A program made the translations under genes and the position numbers. Under the pieces are notes generated by a model. It worked only from the letters and a program-made list of their open reading frames with translations, searched no databases and was not told where the DNA came from. 24,473 nucleotides of DNA from Bryobacterales bacterium (GTDB lineage: Bacteria; Acidobacteriota; Terriglobia; Bryobacterales; Bryobacteraceae): NCBI GenBank assembly GCA_003132905.1, contig PKZC01000318.1:1-24473 (forward strand), written 5' to 3'. Below, piece by piece: positions 7,100 through 13,074 of this stretch; the stretch's first letter is position 1, and each line of letters begins with the position of its first letter.

Positions 7100-7504
7100 T
7101 CAGTCCGGTGGGTGGATGAGGGGAATCGTTTCCCGGCGGCCCCGTCGATAGATGCGAAAGTCATTCAAGTCCGTCGTAATGACGGGATGCCGGGGGTTCA
7201 ACTCGCTGAGGCGGATGAGGCATAAGTCCGCCAAGTCAGGTTCACGGTCGGCATAACGCAGGGCTAACTCGGCCAGACGGATCAGGTGCTCCCCTAGCAC
7301 TAGGGCGGGGCGCACCAGGCCCTCGGTAACGAAGGCCAGCGCGATGGCACTGCTGCCCAGGTGGAAAGCGGCTTCGGCCAGTACGGCTTCGCAGGTTAAG
7401 AGCGGTTCGGTGACACGATCGGCGAGTTTCATCGCCCAGGCATGATGCTGGTCCTTGCGATTGCCGAAGGCCACCAGGAATCCGGTATCCGCAATCGCTT
7501 TCAC
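7100..7504 (-). CDS. vapC: PIN-domain toxin of a VapBC pair
   Basis: This 134-aa protein is a single PIN-domain ribonuclease, the toxin half of a type II toxin-antitoxin pair. Acidic residues expected at the metal centre are visible: Asp6 in IADTG, Glu39/Glu44 in CEAVLAEAAF, Asp90/Asp93 in EPDLADLC and Asp112 in TTDLNDF. The start is GTG at 7504-7502, overlapping the antitoxin stop (GTGA), typical of co-translated toxin-antitoxin genes. Length matches the family. PIN toxins cleave tRNA or rRNA; the target here is unknown. It ends 12 nt from the convergent CMD-like gene. The assignment to VapC rather than another PIN group rests on the paired ribbon-helix-helix gene. Confidence 0.9.
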   Translation of the reverse strand: MKAIADTGFLVAFGNRKDQHHAWAMKLADRVTEPLLTCEAVLAEAAFHLGSSAIALAFVTEGLVRPALVLGEHLIRLAELALRYADREPDLADLCLIRLSELNPRHPVITTDLNDFRIYRRGRRETIPLIHPPD

Positions 7505-7710
7505 TTGCGAGAGAAGCCCTTCCGGGTGGAGAGGTTCGCGGGCCCATCCACCACGCCGGCTAGTCGCATGAATGGTCGTCCCTCCGATTTCCTTACCTTC
7601 TCCAACTCTTCACGGATAATTCGCCCCTTAGGAACGCCGGTCTTGCGCGCGGCTTCATCCAGCCATTGGGCCAGATCGCTGGGAATGCGGACCGTAATTG
7701 TGTTACTCAT
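7501..7710 (-). CDS. vapB: Ribbon-helix-helix antitoxin of a VapBC pair
   Basis: This 69-aa protein starts MSNTITVRIPSDLAQWLDEA, a ribbon-helix-helix (CopG/MetJ-like) DNA-binding fold, with RKTGVPKGRIIREELEK as the following helices and a disordered basic tail (LSTRKGFSRK) that would neutralise the toxin. The start at 7710 is preferred to the longer frame because the fold begins immediately and an 8-bp inverted repeat flanks the ATG. It overlaps the toxin start by 4 nt. In such pairs the antitoxin, alone or with toxin, represses its own promoter. Confidence 0.9.
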   Translation of the reverse strand: MSNTITVRIPSDLAQWLDEAARKTGVPKGRIIREELEKVRKSEGRPFMRLAGVVDGPANLSTRKGFSRK

Positions 7711-7729
7711 CTGCTTCAAATGTAACACA
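7699..7729 (-). promoter_or_regulatory. Candidate VapB operator: perfect 8-bp inverted repeat over the vapB start
   Basis: TGTGTTAC (7699-7706) and GTAACACA (7722-7729) form a perfect inverted repeat with a 15-nt spacer that contains the vapB start codon (7710-7708). Antitoxins of the ribbon-helix-helix type bind such two-fold sites to autoregulate. Placement over the translation start would also block initiation or polymerase escape. Binding is inferred. Confidence 0.6.
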
Positions 7730-7779
7730 GGCCGGCCACCTGCCGCTGACTCGGGGAGAAGGTTGGATAATGGGATCGC

Positions 7780-8979
7780 ATGCGACGCTCCGGTCACGCC
7801 GATCTTCCTTTGCATGGCGGGCGCGTGCCAGCCTGGCTAGCCGATCGAATGACGCAGCTTGGCACTGCCATCAGCGAAAGCGTTCTTCTTCATTACGGCC
7901 CTTCTGAGTTGCTGTCGCGCCTGAGCGATCCGTTCTGGTTCCAAGCCCTTGGTTCGGTAATGGGCATGGATTGGCATTCGTCTGGAATTACAACTTCGGT
8001 TGTGGGTGCTTTAAAGCGGGGACTAAATCCGCGCGCGCATGAGCTGGGTATCTACGTTTGTGGCGGGCGCGGCAAGCATTCCCGCAAGACGCCGGACGAG
8101 CTCCGAGCCGTGGCGGAGAAAACCGGTTTAGACGGCGATGAACTGGCGCGTACCAGCCGGTTGACCGCCAGGATCGACAACAATGCCATCGCCGACGGCT
8201 TCCAAATCTATCTGCATGCTTTTGTGCTGACAGCTACCGGTGAGTGGGCTGTTATCCAGCAGGGATTGAACGACCAAGCTGGGTTAGCAAGACGTTATCA
8301 CTGGCATTCGGCGACGGTACGCGATTTTACTTGTGAACCGCACGCCGCCATCGCGGGCGCGCATCAAGGCGAGATCATGAACCTGGTGGATGCCGCGGCG
8401 GGTCCGGCGCAAACTGCGTTGCTCGACATCAGCCATCAATCGCCGGAAGTCACCATTCGAGATCTGTGTCTGGCGATGCCATCGCATCACGATGTGCGGG
8501 CGCAAGATGTCGATCTGAAACGCCTGAGTGCGGTGCTGGCTGTGGCTTACGAGCGCGATCTCAATGATTTTGCGTCGTTGCTGCTTTTGGAAAAGCTTGG
8601 CCCGCGGACGTTGCAATCGCCGGCTTTGGTAGCCGAAGTGGTGCACGGAGCGCCGGTCCGGTTTTCGGATCCAGCACGTTTTTCCTTCGCCCATGGCGGC
8701 AAGGACGGTCATCCATTTCCCGTGCCGCTGAAGACTTACGACGCGTCTCTTTCCGTTCTGCGCACGGCTCTCGATTCCGCCAGGGCGGGCGACGGCGAAA
8801 AGTTGGCCGGGATGCGCCGGCTGGATCAATTTGTCCGTGCGGTGGAAGAGCGCCACCAGCCGGAAGCCGATTTCGACGCCGTAATCCGCCACGAACGCTC
8901 GATCTCTGCGAGCTTGGGCGGACGAACGGTGTTTGACGACCGCAAGCAGAAGCAATCCCGCCAACTCGATCTGTTCTAA
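7780..8979 (+). CDS. DUF763 domain protein
   Basis: This 399-aa protein begins MRRSGHADLPLHGGRVPAWL, the characteristic N-terminus of DUF763 proteins, and continues with GLNPRAHELGIYVCGGRGKHSR (about residues 83-104). Other landmarks are ARTSRLTARIDNNAIADG, YHWHSATVRDFTCEPHAAI and DISHQSP. Length is typical of the family. The gene is soluble, without a signal peptide or membrane segment. DUF763 is best known from archaea and some thermophilic or soil bacteria and has no established biochemical function; the conserved His and Arg residues suggest a nucleic-acid or metal-dependent role, but that is speculation. The start at 7780 fits the family; a purine-rich GGGGAGAAGG lies upstream at rather long spacing. 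It is divergent from vapB (69-nt gap) and 52 nt upstream of the DUF892 gene. Confidence 0.9.
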   Translation: MRRSGHADLPLHGGRVPAWLADRMTQLGTAISESVLLHYGPSELLSRLSDPFWFQALGSVMGMDWHSSGITTSVVGALKRGLNPRAHELGIYVCGGRGKHSRKTPDELRAVAEKTGLDGDELARTSRLTARIDNNAIADGFQIYLHAFVLTATGEWAVIQQGLNDQAGLARRYHWHSATVRDFTCEPHAAIAGAHQGEIMNLVDAAAGPAQTALLDISHQSPEVTIRDLCLAMPSHHDVRAQDVDLKRLSAVLAVAYERDLNDFASLLLLEKLGPRTLQSPALVAEVVHGAPVRFSDPARFSFAHGGKDGHPFPVPLKTYDASLSVLRTALDSARAGDGEKLAGMRRLDQFVRAVEERHQPEADFDAVIRHERSISASLGGRTVFDDRKQKQSRQLDLF

Positions 8980-9031
8980 CGAAACCTCCCGCGCCGCGTC
9001 GAGTCCAATCGCAGGGAGTCAAACACCATTT

Positions 9032-9556
9032 ATGGAATTACTGCAAGAATTGTTAACCGAAGAATTAAAGGACCTGCTTCACGCCGAAGGCCAGTTGGTA
9101 AAAGCGTTACCGAAAATGGCTAAAGCGGCCAAAGACGCCGACCTGCGGACGGCATTTGAAGATCATCTGGAACAGACCAAGGGCCACGTAGAACGCTTGA
9201 AACAGGTTTTCGAGATGTTGGACGAAAAGCCCAAGGCCAAACCTTGTAAGGGCATGGCTGGATTGGTGGAAGAGGGCGCCGAAGTGATCACCGACGGCAA
9301 GCAGATGGAGGAAGCTCCCGCGGATCTGGCGCTCATCGGCGCGGCGCAACGCGTGGAGCATTATGAAATCGCGGCATACGGCACTGCGCGCGCCATCGCT
9401 GAGCAGATGAATCGCCGGGATATTGTGAAGCTTCTGAGCCAGACTCTGGCTGAAGAAGAGAAGGCTGATGAACTGTTGACCAAACTTGCGCAGCCCTTGC
9501 TGGCGGAAGCCGGACAGGGAAGCCAAGAAGAGGAACTGGAAGAGGAAGAAGTCTAG
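9032..9556 (+). CDS. DUF892 (YciE/YciF-like) ferritin-like protein
   Basis: This 174-aa all-helical protein matches the DUF892/YciF family: LLTEELKDLLHAEGQLVKALPKM (about 7-29), an EDHLEQTKGHVERL helix (43-56), RVEHYEIAAYGTARAIA (about 108-124) and a last helix with LAEEEKADELLTKLA. Glu and His residues in these helices (ExxH, EHYE) suit a ferritin-like di-metal centre. It ends in an unusual very acidic tail (QEEELEEEEV). The start at 9032 agrees with the family N-terminus; the frame is open further up but would overlap the DUF763 gene. GGGAG at 9014 is somewhat distant. Members are often stress-induced; the exact role is unknown. Confidence 0.9.
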   Translation: MELLQELLTEELKDLLHAEGQLVKALPKMAKAAKDADLRTAFEDHLEQTKGHVERLKQVFEMLDEKPKAKPCKGMAGLVEEGAEVITDGKQMEEAPADLALIGAAQRVEHYEIAAYGTARAIAEQMNRRDIVKLLSQTLAEEEKADELLTKLAQPLLAEAGQGSQEEELEEEEV

Positions 9557-9566
9557 TTAGGCCTCC

Positions 9567-9627
9567 GGAAACAAGATAGCGATACTGGCGGCCGAGGCGT
9601 TCGCTTCCGGCCGCTATTCTTGTTTCC
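9567..9627 (+). terminator. Large inverted repeat after the DUF892 gene
   Basis: GGAAACAAGATAGCG (9567-9581) pairs with CGCTA-T-TCTTGTTTCC (9612-9627) with one bulged base, giving about 15 base pairs, and CGGCCG segments inside can pair in addition. It lies 10 nt after the DUF892 stop and before the next plus-strand gene. There is no clean U-tract after it, so it may act as a terminator, a bidirectional barrier or an mRNA 3'-end stabiliser. Confidence 0.55.
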
Positions 9628-9650
9628 AATCAGCGCTCGTCATTCTTGCA

Positions 9651-9679
9651 GCATGCAGCATTCGCCGGATTGTTATATG
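9651..9679 (+). promoter_or_regulatory. Possible promoter/regulatory element upstream of B-MBL fusion copy 2
   Basis: GCATGCAG (9651-9658) is followed after 15 nt by TATATG (9674-9679), 16 nt before the ATG. The same GCATGCAG-N15-TATAT layout occurs upstream of the DUF6152 gene. TATATG could be a -10 hexamer; no good -35 is visible at 17 nt. GAAGGAAG just before the ATG is the ribosome binding site. Confidence 0.3.
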
Positions 9680-9695
9680 CTCCGAAGGAAGCTGT

Positions 9696-11519
9696 ATGAA
9701 AAACGCCATGTTACTAAGACTTGCCGGCGCTGCGTTGCTGCTGGCCGCCACGCTACCGGCTCAGGATCTGTTTGACGGGGAGTGGAGTCCGCTGCATCAC
9801 GAGGATTATAACGAGCGCATTCCGGGTCCCGATCTAGGAGATTTCGCCGGCCTCCCTATTAACGATTCCGCCAGAGCGTTCGCCGAAAGTTGGGACGCGT
9901 CGCGCCTTACGCTGCAGGAACATCAGTGCCGGGTGCATGTGTCTCCGTATATTTATCATGGCCCGTTACACCTCAGGATCTGGGAGGAAAAAGATCCCAA
10001 CACCCAGCAGTTGATCGCGATCAAGAATTACATCAGCACGTATGAACAGACGCGGACCATCTGGATGGACGGTCGTCCGCACCCGCCCGACTACGCAGTG
10101 CACACCTTCATGGGATTTTCCACGGGCAAATGGGAAGGCGACATCCTGACCGTCTACACCACGCATATCAAGCAAGGCTGGGCCCGCCGGAATGGCCTTC
10201 CCGAGAGTGACGAAGCCACGATGACCGAGCACTTTCTGCGGCACGGAAATATCATGACGCACGTCACCATCCTGAGCGATCCGGTGTACCTGAGTGAGCC
10301 TTTGATTCGCACCGACGATTTCCTTCTGGACGAAAAAGAACTGGGTGGATGGTTGTGGCCGTGCGAATACGTGGAAGAGATTTTGACGCGGCCCAAGGGC
10401 GCGGTGCCGAACTACCTTCCGGGGCAGAACAAGTTCCTCTATGAATACGCGGATAAGCACAAGCTGCCGCACGCCGCCGTAATGGGCGGGGCGTCAACCA
10501 TGTATCCGGAATATCGAAAGGTGCTGGAAACGGCGAAGATCGAATCCGCGCCGGCGGCGACAACGAGTGCGGCACCCGCCGCTCCGGGCAGTCAGCGGAA
10601 TCCTGAAAATGCCGAACTGCATATTCTGCCCGTGCAGGGCAACGTCTACATGCTGGTGGGCGCAGGCGGGAACATTACCGTCCAGGTGGGCAGCTTGGGC
10701 GTGCTTCTGGTGGACACCGGCCTCGCGCAGTATTCAGATAAAGTGATCGCGGCGGTACGCACGCTGTCCGACAAGCCGATCCACTACATCATCAATACCC
10801 ATGTGCACCCTGACCATGTCGGTGGGAATGAGACGCTGGCGAAAACCGGCGGCGGCTCGGCTCGCGAAGTGACGCTGGTCAATACCCCGGGTGAGACTGC
10901 CGCGTACAGCGTCCAAATCATCGCGCATCAAAATGTTTTTGACAGGATGAGCGCGGCGGCGTCCGGTCAAAAGGCCTATCCGGAAAGCGCGTGGCCCACC
11001 GATACGTACCTTGGAACCGAGAAAGAAGTTTATTTTAACGGTGAGGCGGTGCAGATGTTTCACCCGCCGGCTGCCCATACCGACGGCGACACCATCGCGT
11101 TCTTCCGGCGCTCGGATGTAATCAGCACCGGCGATATCTTCGTCACCAATGGCTACCCGATCATCGATCTGAACAACGGCGGCAGCCTGCAGGGCGAAAT
11201 CGACGGGCTGAACCACATTCTCGATCTGGCTATTCCGGCGCACCACGAAGAAGGCGGGACCTATATCATTCCTGGGCACGGCCGCCTGTGCGATGAGTTC
11301 GACGTGCTGGAATATCGCGACATGGTGACAATTGTGCGGGATCGTATTCAGGCCATGATCAAGAACGGCATGACGCTGGATCAAGTGAAAGCCGCGCGCC
11401 CTACCCTCGATTACGATCCGCGCTACAACACGCCGGGCGGATTTTGGACGGCGGATATGTTCGTCGAAGCGGCGTATAAGAGCCTGACACAGACTAAGTA
11501 CCTGACACCGACTAAGTAA
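9696..11519 (+). CDS. Exported domain B-MBL fusion protein, copy 2
   Basis: This 607-aa protein has a signal peptide (1 to about 22, ending TLPAQ), domain B (about 25-280), an Ala/Ser/Thr/Pro-rich linker (about 284-300) and an MBL-fold hydrolase (about 305-600). Domain B shows GEWSPLHHED, PGPDLGDFAGLPI, HQCRVHVSPYIY, RTIWMDGRPHPP (120-131), MGFSTGKWEG, RRNGLPESD, DPVYLSEPL and PNYLPGQN. MBL ligands are all present: NTHVHPDHVGG (His369, His371, Asp373, His374), AHTDGD (His461), STGD (Asp480) and PGHGR (His528). The last 6 residues arise from an 18-bp tandem duplication. GAAGGAAG precedes the ATG. It is close to copy 1 along its whole length but on the opposite strand and 3.4 kb away. Its stop overlaps the next gene's ATG (TAATG), so it is coupled to a short-chain dehydrogenase. 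Confidence 0.93.
   Translation: MKNAMLLRLAGAALLLAATLPAQDLFDGEWSPLHHEDYNERIPGPDLGDFAGLPINDSARAFAESWDASRLTLQEHQCRVHVSPYIYHGPLHLRIWEEKDPNTQQLIAIKNYISTYEQTRTIWMDGRPHPPDYAVHTFMGFSTGKWEGDILTVYTTHIKQGWARRNGLPESDEATMTEHFLRHGNIMTHVTILSDPVYLSEPLIRTDDFLLDEKELGGWLWPCEYVEEILTRPKGAVPNYLPGQNKFLYEYADKHKLPHAAVMGGASTMYPEYRKVLETAKIESAPAATTSAAPAAPGSQRNPENAELHILPVQGNVYMLVGAGGNITVQVGSLGVLLVDTGLAQYSDKVIAAVRTLSDKPIHYIINTHVHPDHVGGNETLAKTGGGSAREVTLVNTPGETAAYSVQIIAHQNVFDRMSAAASGQKAYPESAWPTDTYLGTEKEVYFNGEAVQMFHPPAAHTDGDTIAFFRRSDVISTGDIFVTNGYPIIDLNNGGSLQGEIDGLNHILDLAIPAHHEEGGTYIIPGHGRLCDEFDVLEYRDMVTIVRDRIQAMIKNGMTLDQVKAARPTLDYDPRYNTPGGFWTADMFVEAAYKSLTQTKYLTPTK
11483..11518 (+). repeat. 18-bp tandem duplication at the 3' end of the fusion gene
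   Basis: CCTGACACAGACTAAGTA (11483-11500) is repeated immediately as CCTGACACCGACTAAGTA (11501-11518) with one mismatch. It extends the protein by LTPTKY-like residues and keeps the reading frame. The second copy supplies the TAA stop and the overlap with the next ATG. Confidence 0.9.
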
Positions 11520-12252
11520 TGGATCAGCAACTTACTGGAAGAATCGCCCTGGTCACCGGCGGAGGGCGGGGAATCGGCCGCGCGCTTTCCCTGGCGTTGG
11601 CGAGCGCGGGTTGCGACGTGGCGGTGAACTATCGCGAGCGCCGCGACGATGCGGATTCCGCGGTGCTGGAAATTCAAAAGCTGGGACGCCGCGCCTAGCC
11701 ATCCAAGCCGATGTTTCGCGCGGAGCCGAGGTTACCGAACTGGTGCGCGCGGCAGAATCGCAGCTCGGGCCAATCGATATTCTGATGAACAATGCGGGTA
11801 AGATTTTGATCCAGCCCATCGATCACATGACCGAGGAGAGCTGGAACGACATGATCGCGTCCAACCTGACGTCCTGCTTTCTGGTTACTCAGGCCGTGCT
11901 GCCGGGAATGCGCGCGCGCCAGTGGGGCCGCATCGTCAACATGTCGTCTGTAGCGGCGCAAGCGGGAAGCATCGTCGGCGTGCACTATGCTGCGTCCAAG
12001 GCCGGAATGATCGGGCTGACGCGCAGTTACGCGCGAGTGCTGGCGAAAGAGGGCATCACCGTCAATGCCATCACGCCCGCGCTGGTGGCCACTGAAATGG
12101 TGGTTTCAAACCCGGTGGCCAAGCCCGACATGATTCCGATAGGACGTTTCGGAGATGTCGAAGAAGTCGCCGACGTGGCGTTAATGCTGGCCCGCAATGC
12201 ATTCATCACGGGCCAAACCATAAACGTCAATGGCGGATATTACATGAGCTAG
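11519..12252 (+). pseudogene. Frameshifted short-chain dehydrogenase (FabG-like)
   Basis: The N-terminal part starts at ATG 11519 and encodes 59 residues including the nucleotide-binding motif TGGGRGIG and VAVNYRER, then hits TAG at 11696-11698. The rest of the fold continues in another frame: AIQADVS, NNAG, MSSVAA, HYAASKAG (catalytic Ser, Tyr and Lys present), NAITP and a C-terminal INVNGGYYM. Re-reading base 11695 (a -1 shift), or restoring one missing C, joins GRRA to LAIQADVS and gives a normal length of about 244 residues. The lesion is therefore a single-base deletion or a sequencing error; no classical slippery heptamer is visible. The gene overlaps the fusion gene stop by 1 nt. An intact version would be an NAD(P)-dependent 3-oxoacyl-ACP reductase-like oxidoreductase of unknown substrate. 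Confidence 0.85.
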
Positions 12253-12257
12253 GCGGC

Positions 12258-12293
12258 CGGCTCGAATTACTCTCGCGGCTCAAATTACTTTAG
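12258..12293. repeat. Imperfect 18-bp tandem repeat between convergent dehydrogenase genes
   Basis: CGGCTCGAATTACTCTCG (12258-12275) is followed at once by CGGCTCAAATTACTTTAG (12276-12293), 15 of 18 positions alike. It spans the 27-nt gap and the last codons and stop of the minus-strand gene. Confidence 0.8.
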
Positions 12294-13062
12294 TCGCGCC
12301 GCCATCCATATCGATCAACGATCCTTGCAGGAAACGTCCTTCGGGACTCACAATGAACGCGACCAGCGCGGCGATATCTTCCGGCTCGCCCACACGTGTG
12401 GTTCTGGCGCTTTCGATCATTTTGCGCTCGGCGGTTTCCACATCGGTCCCTTGCTGTTTGGCTGTTGCCTCCAGCATGCGGCGATAACGCTCGGTGCGAA
12501 TACTTCCGGGATTGACGGCGTTCACCTGCACGCCATCCCGAATTCCGATGTCGGCCATCGCCTTGGTAAACGAAAGCAGCGCCGCGTTTACAGACCCCCC
12601 GATGGTGAAGAGCGCCCCGGGCATCCTGCCACCGACGCCCGAGATGTTCAGCACGGTGCCGGCTTGTGCCTTCAAGTGCGGCCAGGCTTCGCGCGTCAGC
12701 CGCATAGCGCCGAAGAATTTTAGCGCGAATCCGTCGACCCAATCTTCATCCGTGAGCTCGAGGAAATCGCCCCGCTTGGTGGCGCCCGCATTGTTGATAA
12801 TGATGTCGATTCGCCCGTAAGTCTTGAGCGTAAGATCGACAGCTCGTTTCGGCGATTCCGGCATGCGAAGATCCAGCGACACCGCCGCCGCGTGTCCGCC
12901 CGCGTTCTCGATTTCCTTCACTGCTTGTTCAAGTAGATTCGCATCGCGCGCGCACAGCGCTACCTGCGCTCCTTCCGCCGCTAAACGAACCGCAATCGCC
13001 TTTCCGATGCCCCGGTTCGCTCCCGTCACAATCGCAGTCTTGCCCTTGAGTCTGGTTTCCAT
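12280..13062 (-). CDS. Short-chain dehydrogenase-fold protein lacking the Tyr/Lys catalytic pair
   Basis: This 260-aa protein has a full classical SDR fold: TGANRGIG (13-20), DL at 64-65, NNAG (90-93), NISG with Ser141, NAVNPGSIRT and a C-terminal DMDGGATKVI. Where the YxxxK catalytic motif should be (about 150-162) the sequence reads LFTIGGSVNAAL, with neither Tyr nor Lys. The dinucleotide site is intact, so it may bind NAD(P) with an altered or absent redox activity. The start at 13062 suits the fold; GGAAAATCC precedes the ATG. It is convergent with the frameshifted dehydrogenase and divergent from the transporter at 13075, only 12 nt away. Confidence 0.9.
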   Translation of the reverse strand: METRLKGKTAIVTGANRGIGKAIAVRLAAEGAQVALCARDANLLEQAVKEIENAGGHAAAVSLDLRMPESPKRAVDLTLKTYGRIDIIINNAGATKRGDFLELTDEDWVDGFALKFFGAMRLTREAWPHLKAQAGTVLNISGVGGRMPGALFTIGGSVNAALLSFTKAMADIGIRDGVQVNAVNPGSIRTERYRRMLEATAKQQGTDVETAERKMIESARTTRVGEPEDIAALVAFIVSPEGRFLQGSLIDMDGGATKVI

Positions 13063-13074
13063 GGATTTTCCATT

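Noticed and set aside
8284..8964. Minus-strand open frame inside the DUF763 gene
   Set aside because: The plus strand encodes a full-length DUF763 protein with its typical N-terminus; the antisense frame has no matching family or start signal.
7100..9630. The VapBC-DUF763-DUF892 segment as a mobile element
   Set aside because: No integrase, transposase, terminal inverted repeats or attachment-site duplication is visible at its borders.
1996..11519. MBL proteins as antibiotic resistance beta-lactamases
   Set aside because: The ligand set (HxHxDH, later His, bridging Asp in STGD, last His) is shared by the whole MBL superfamily, and fusion to domain B and the operon context do not point to beta-lactam hydrolysis.
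11693..11700. Programmed -1 frameshift in the short-chain dehydrogenase
   Set aside because: There is no X-XXY-YYZ slippery heptamer, no upstream Shine-Dalgarno-like stimulator at the right spacing and no obvious downstream hairpin; mutation or sequencing error is simpler.
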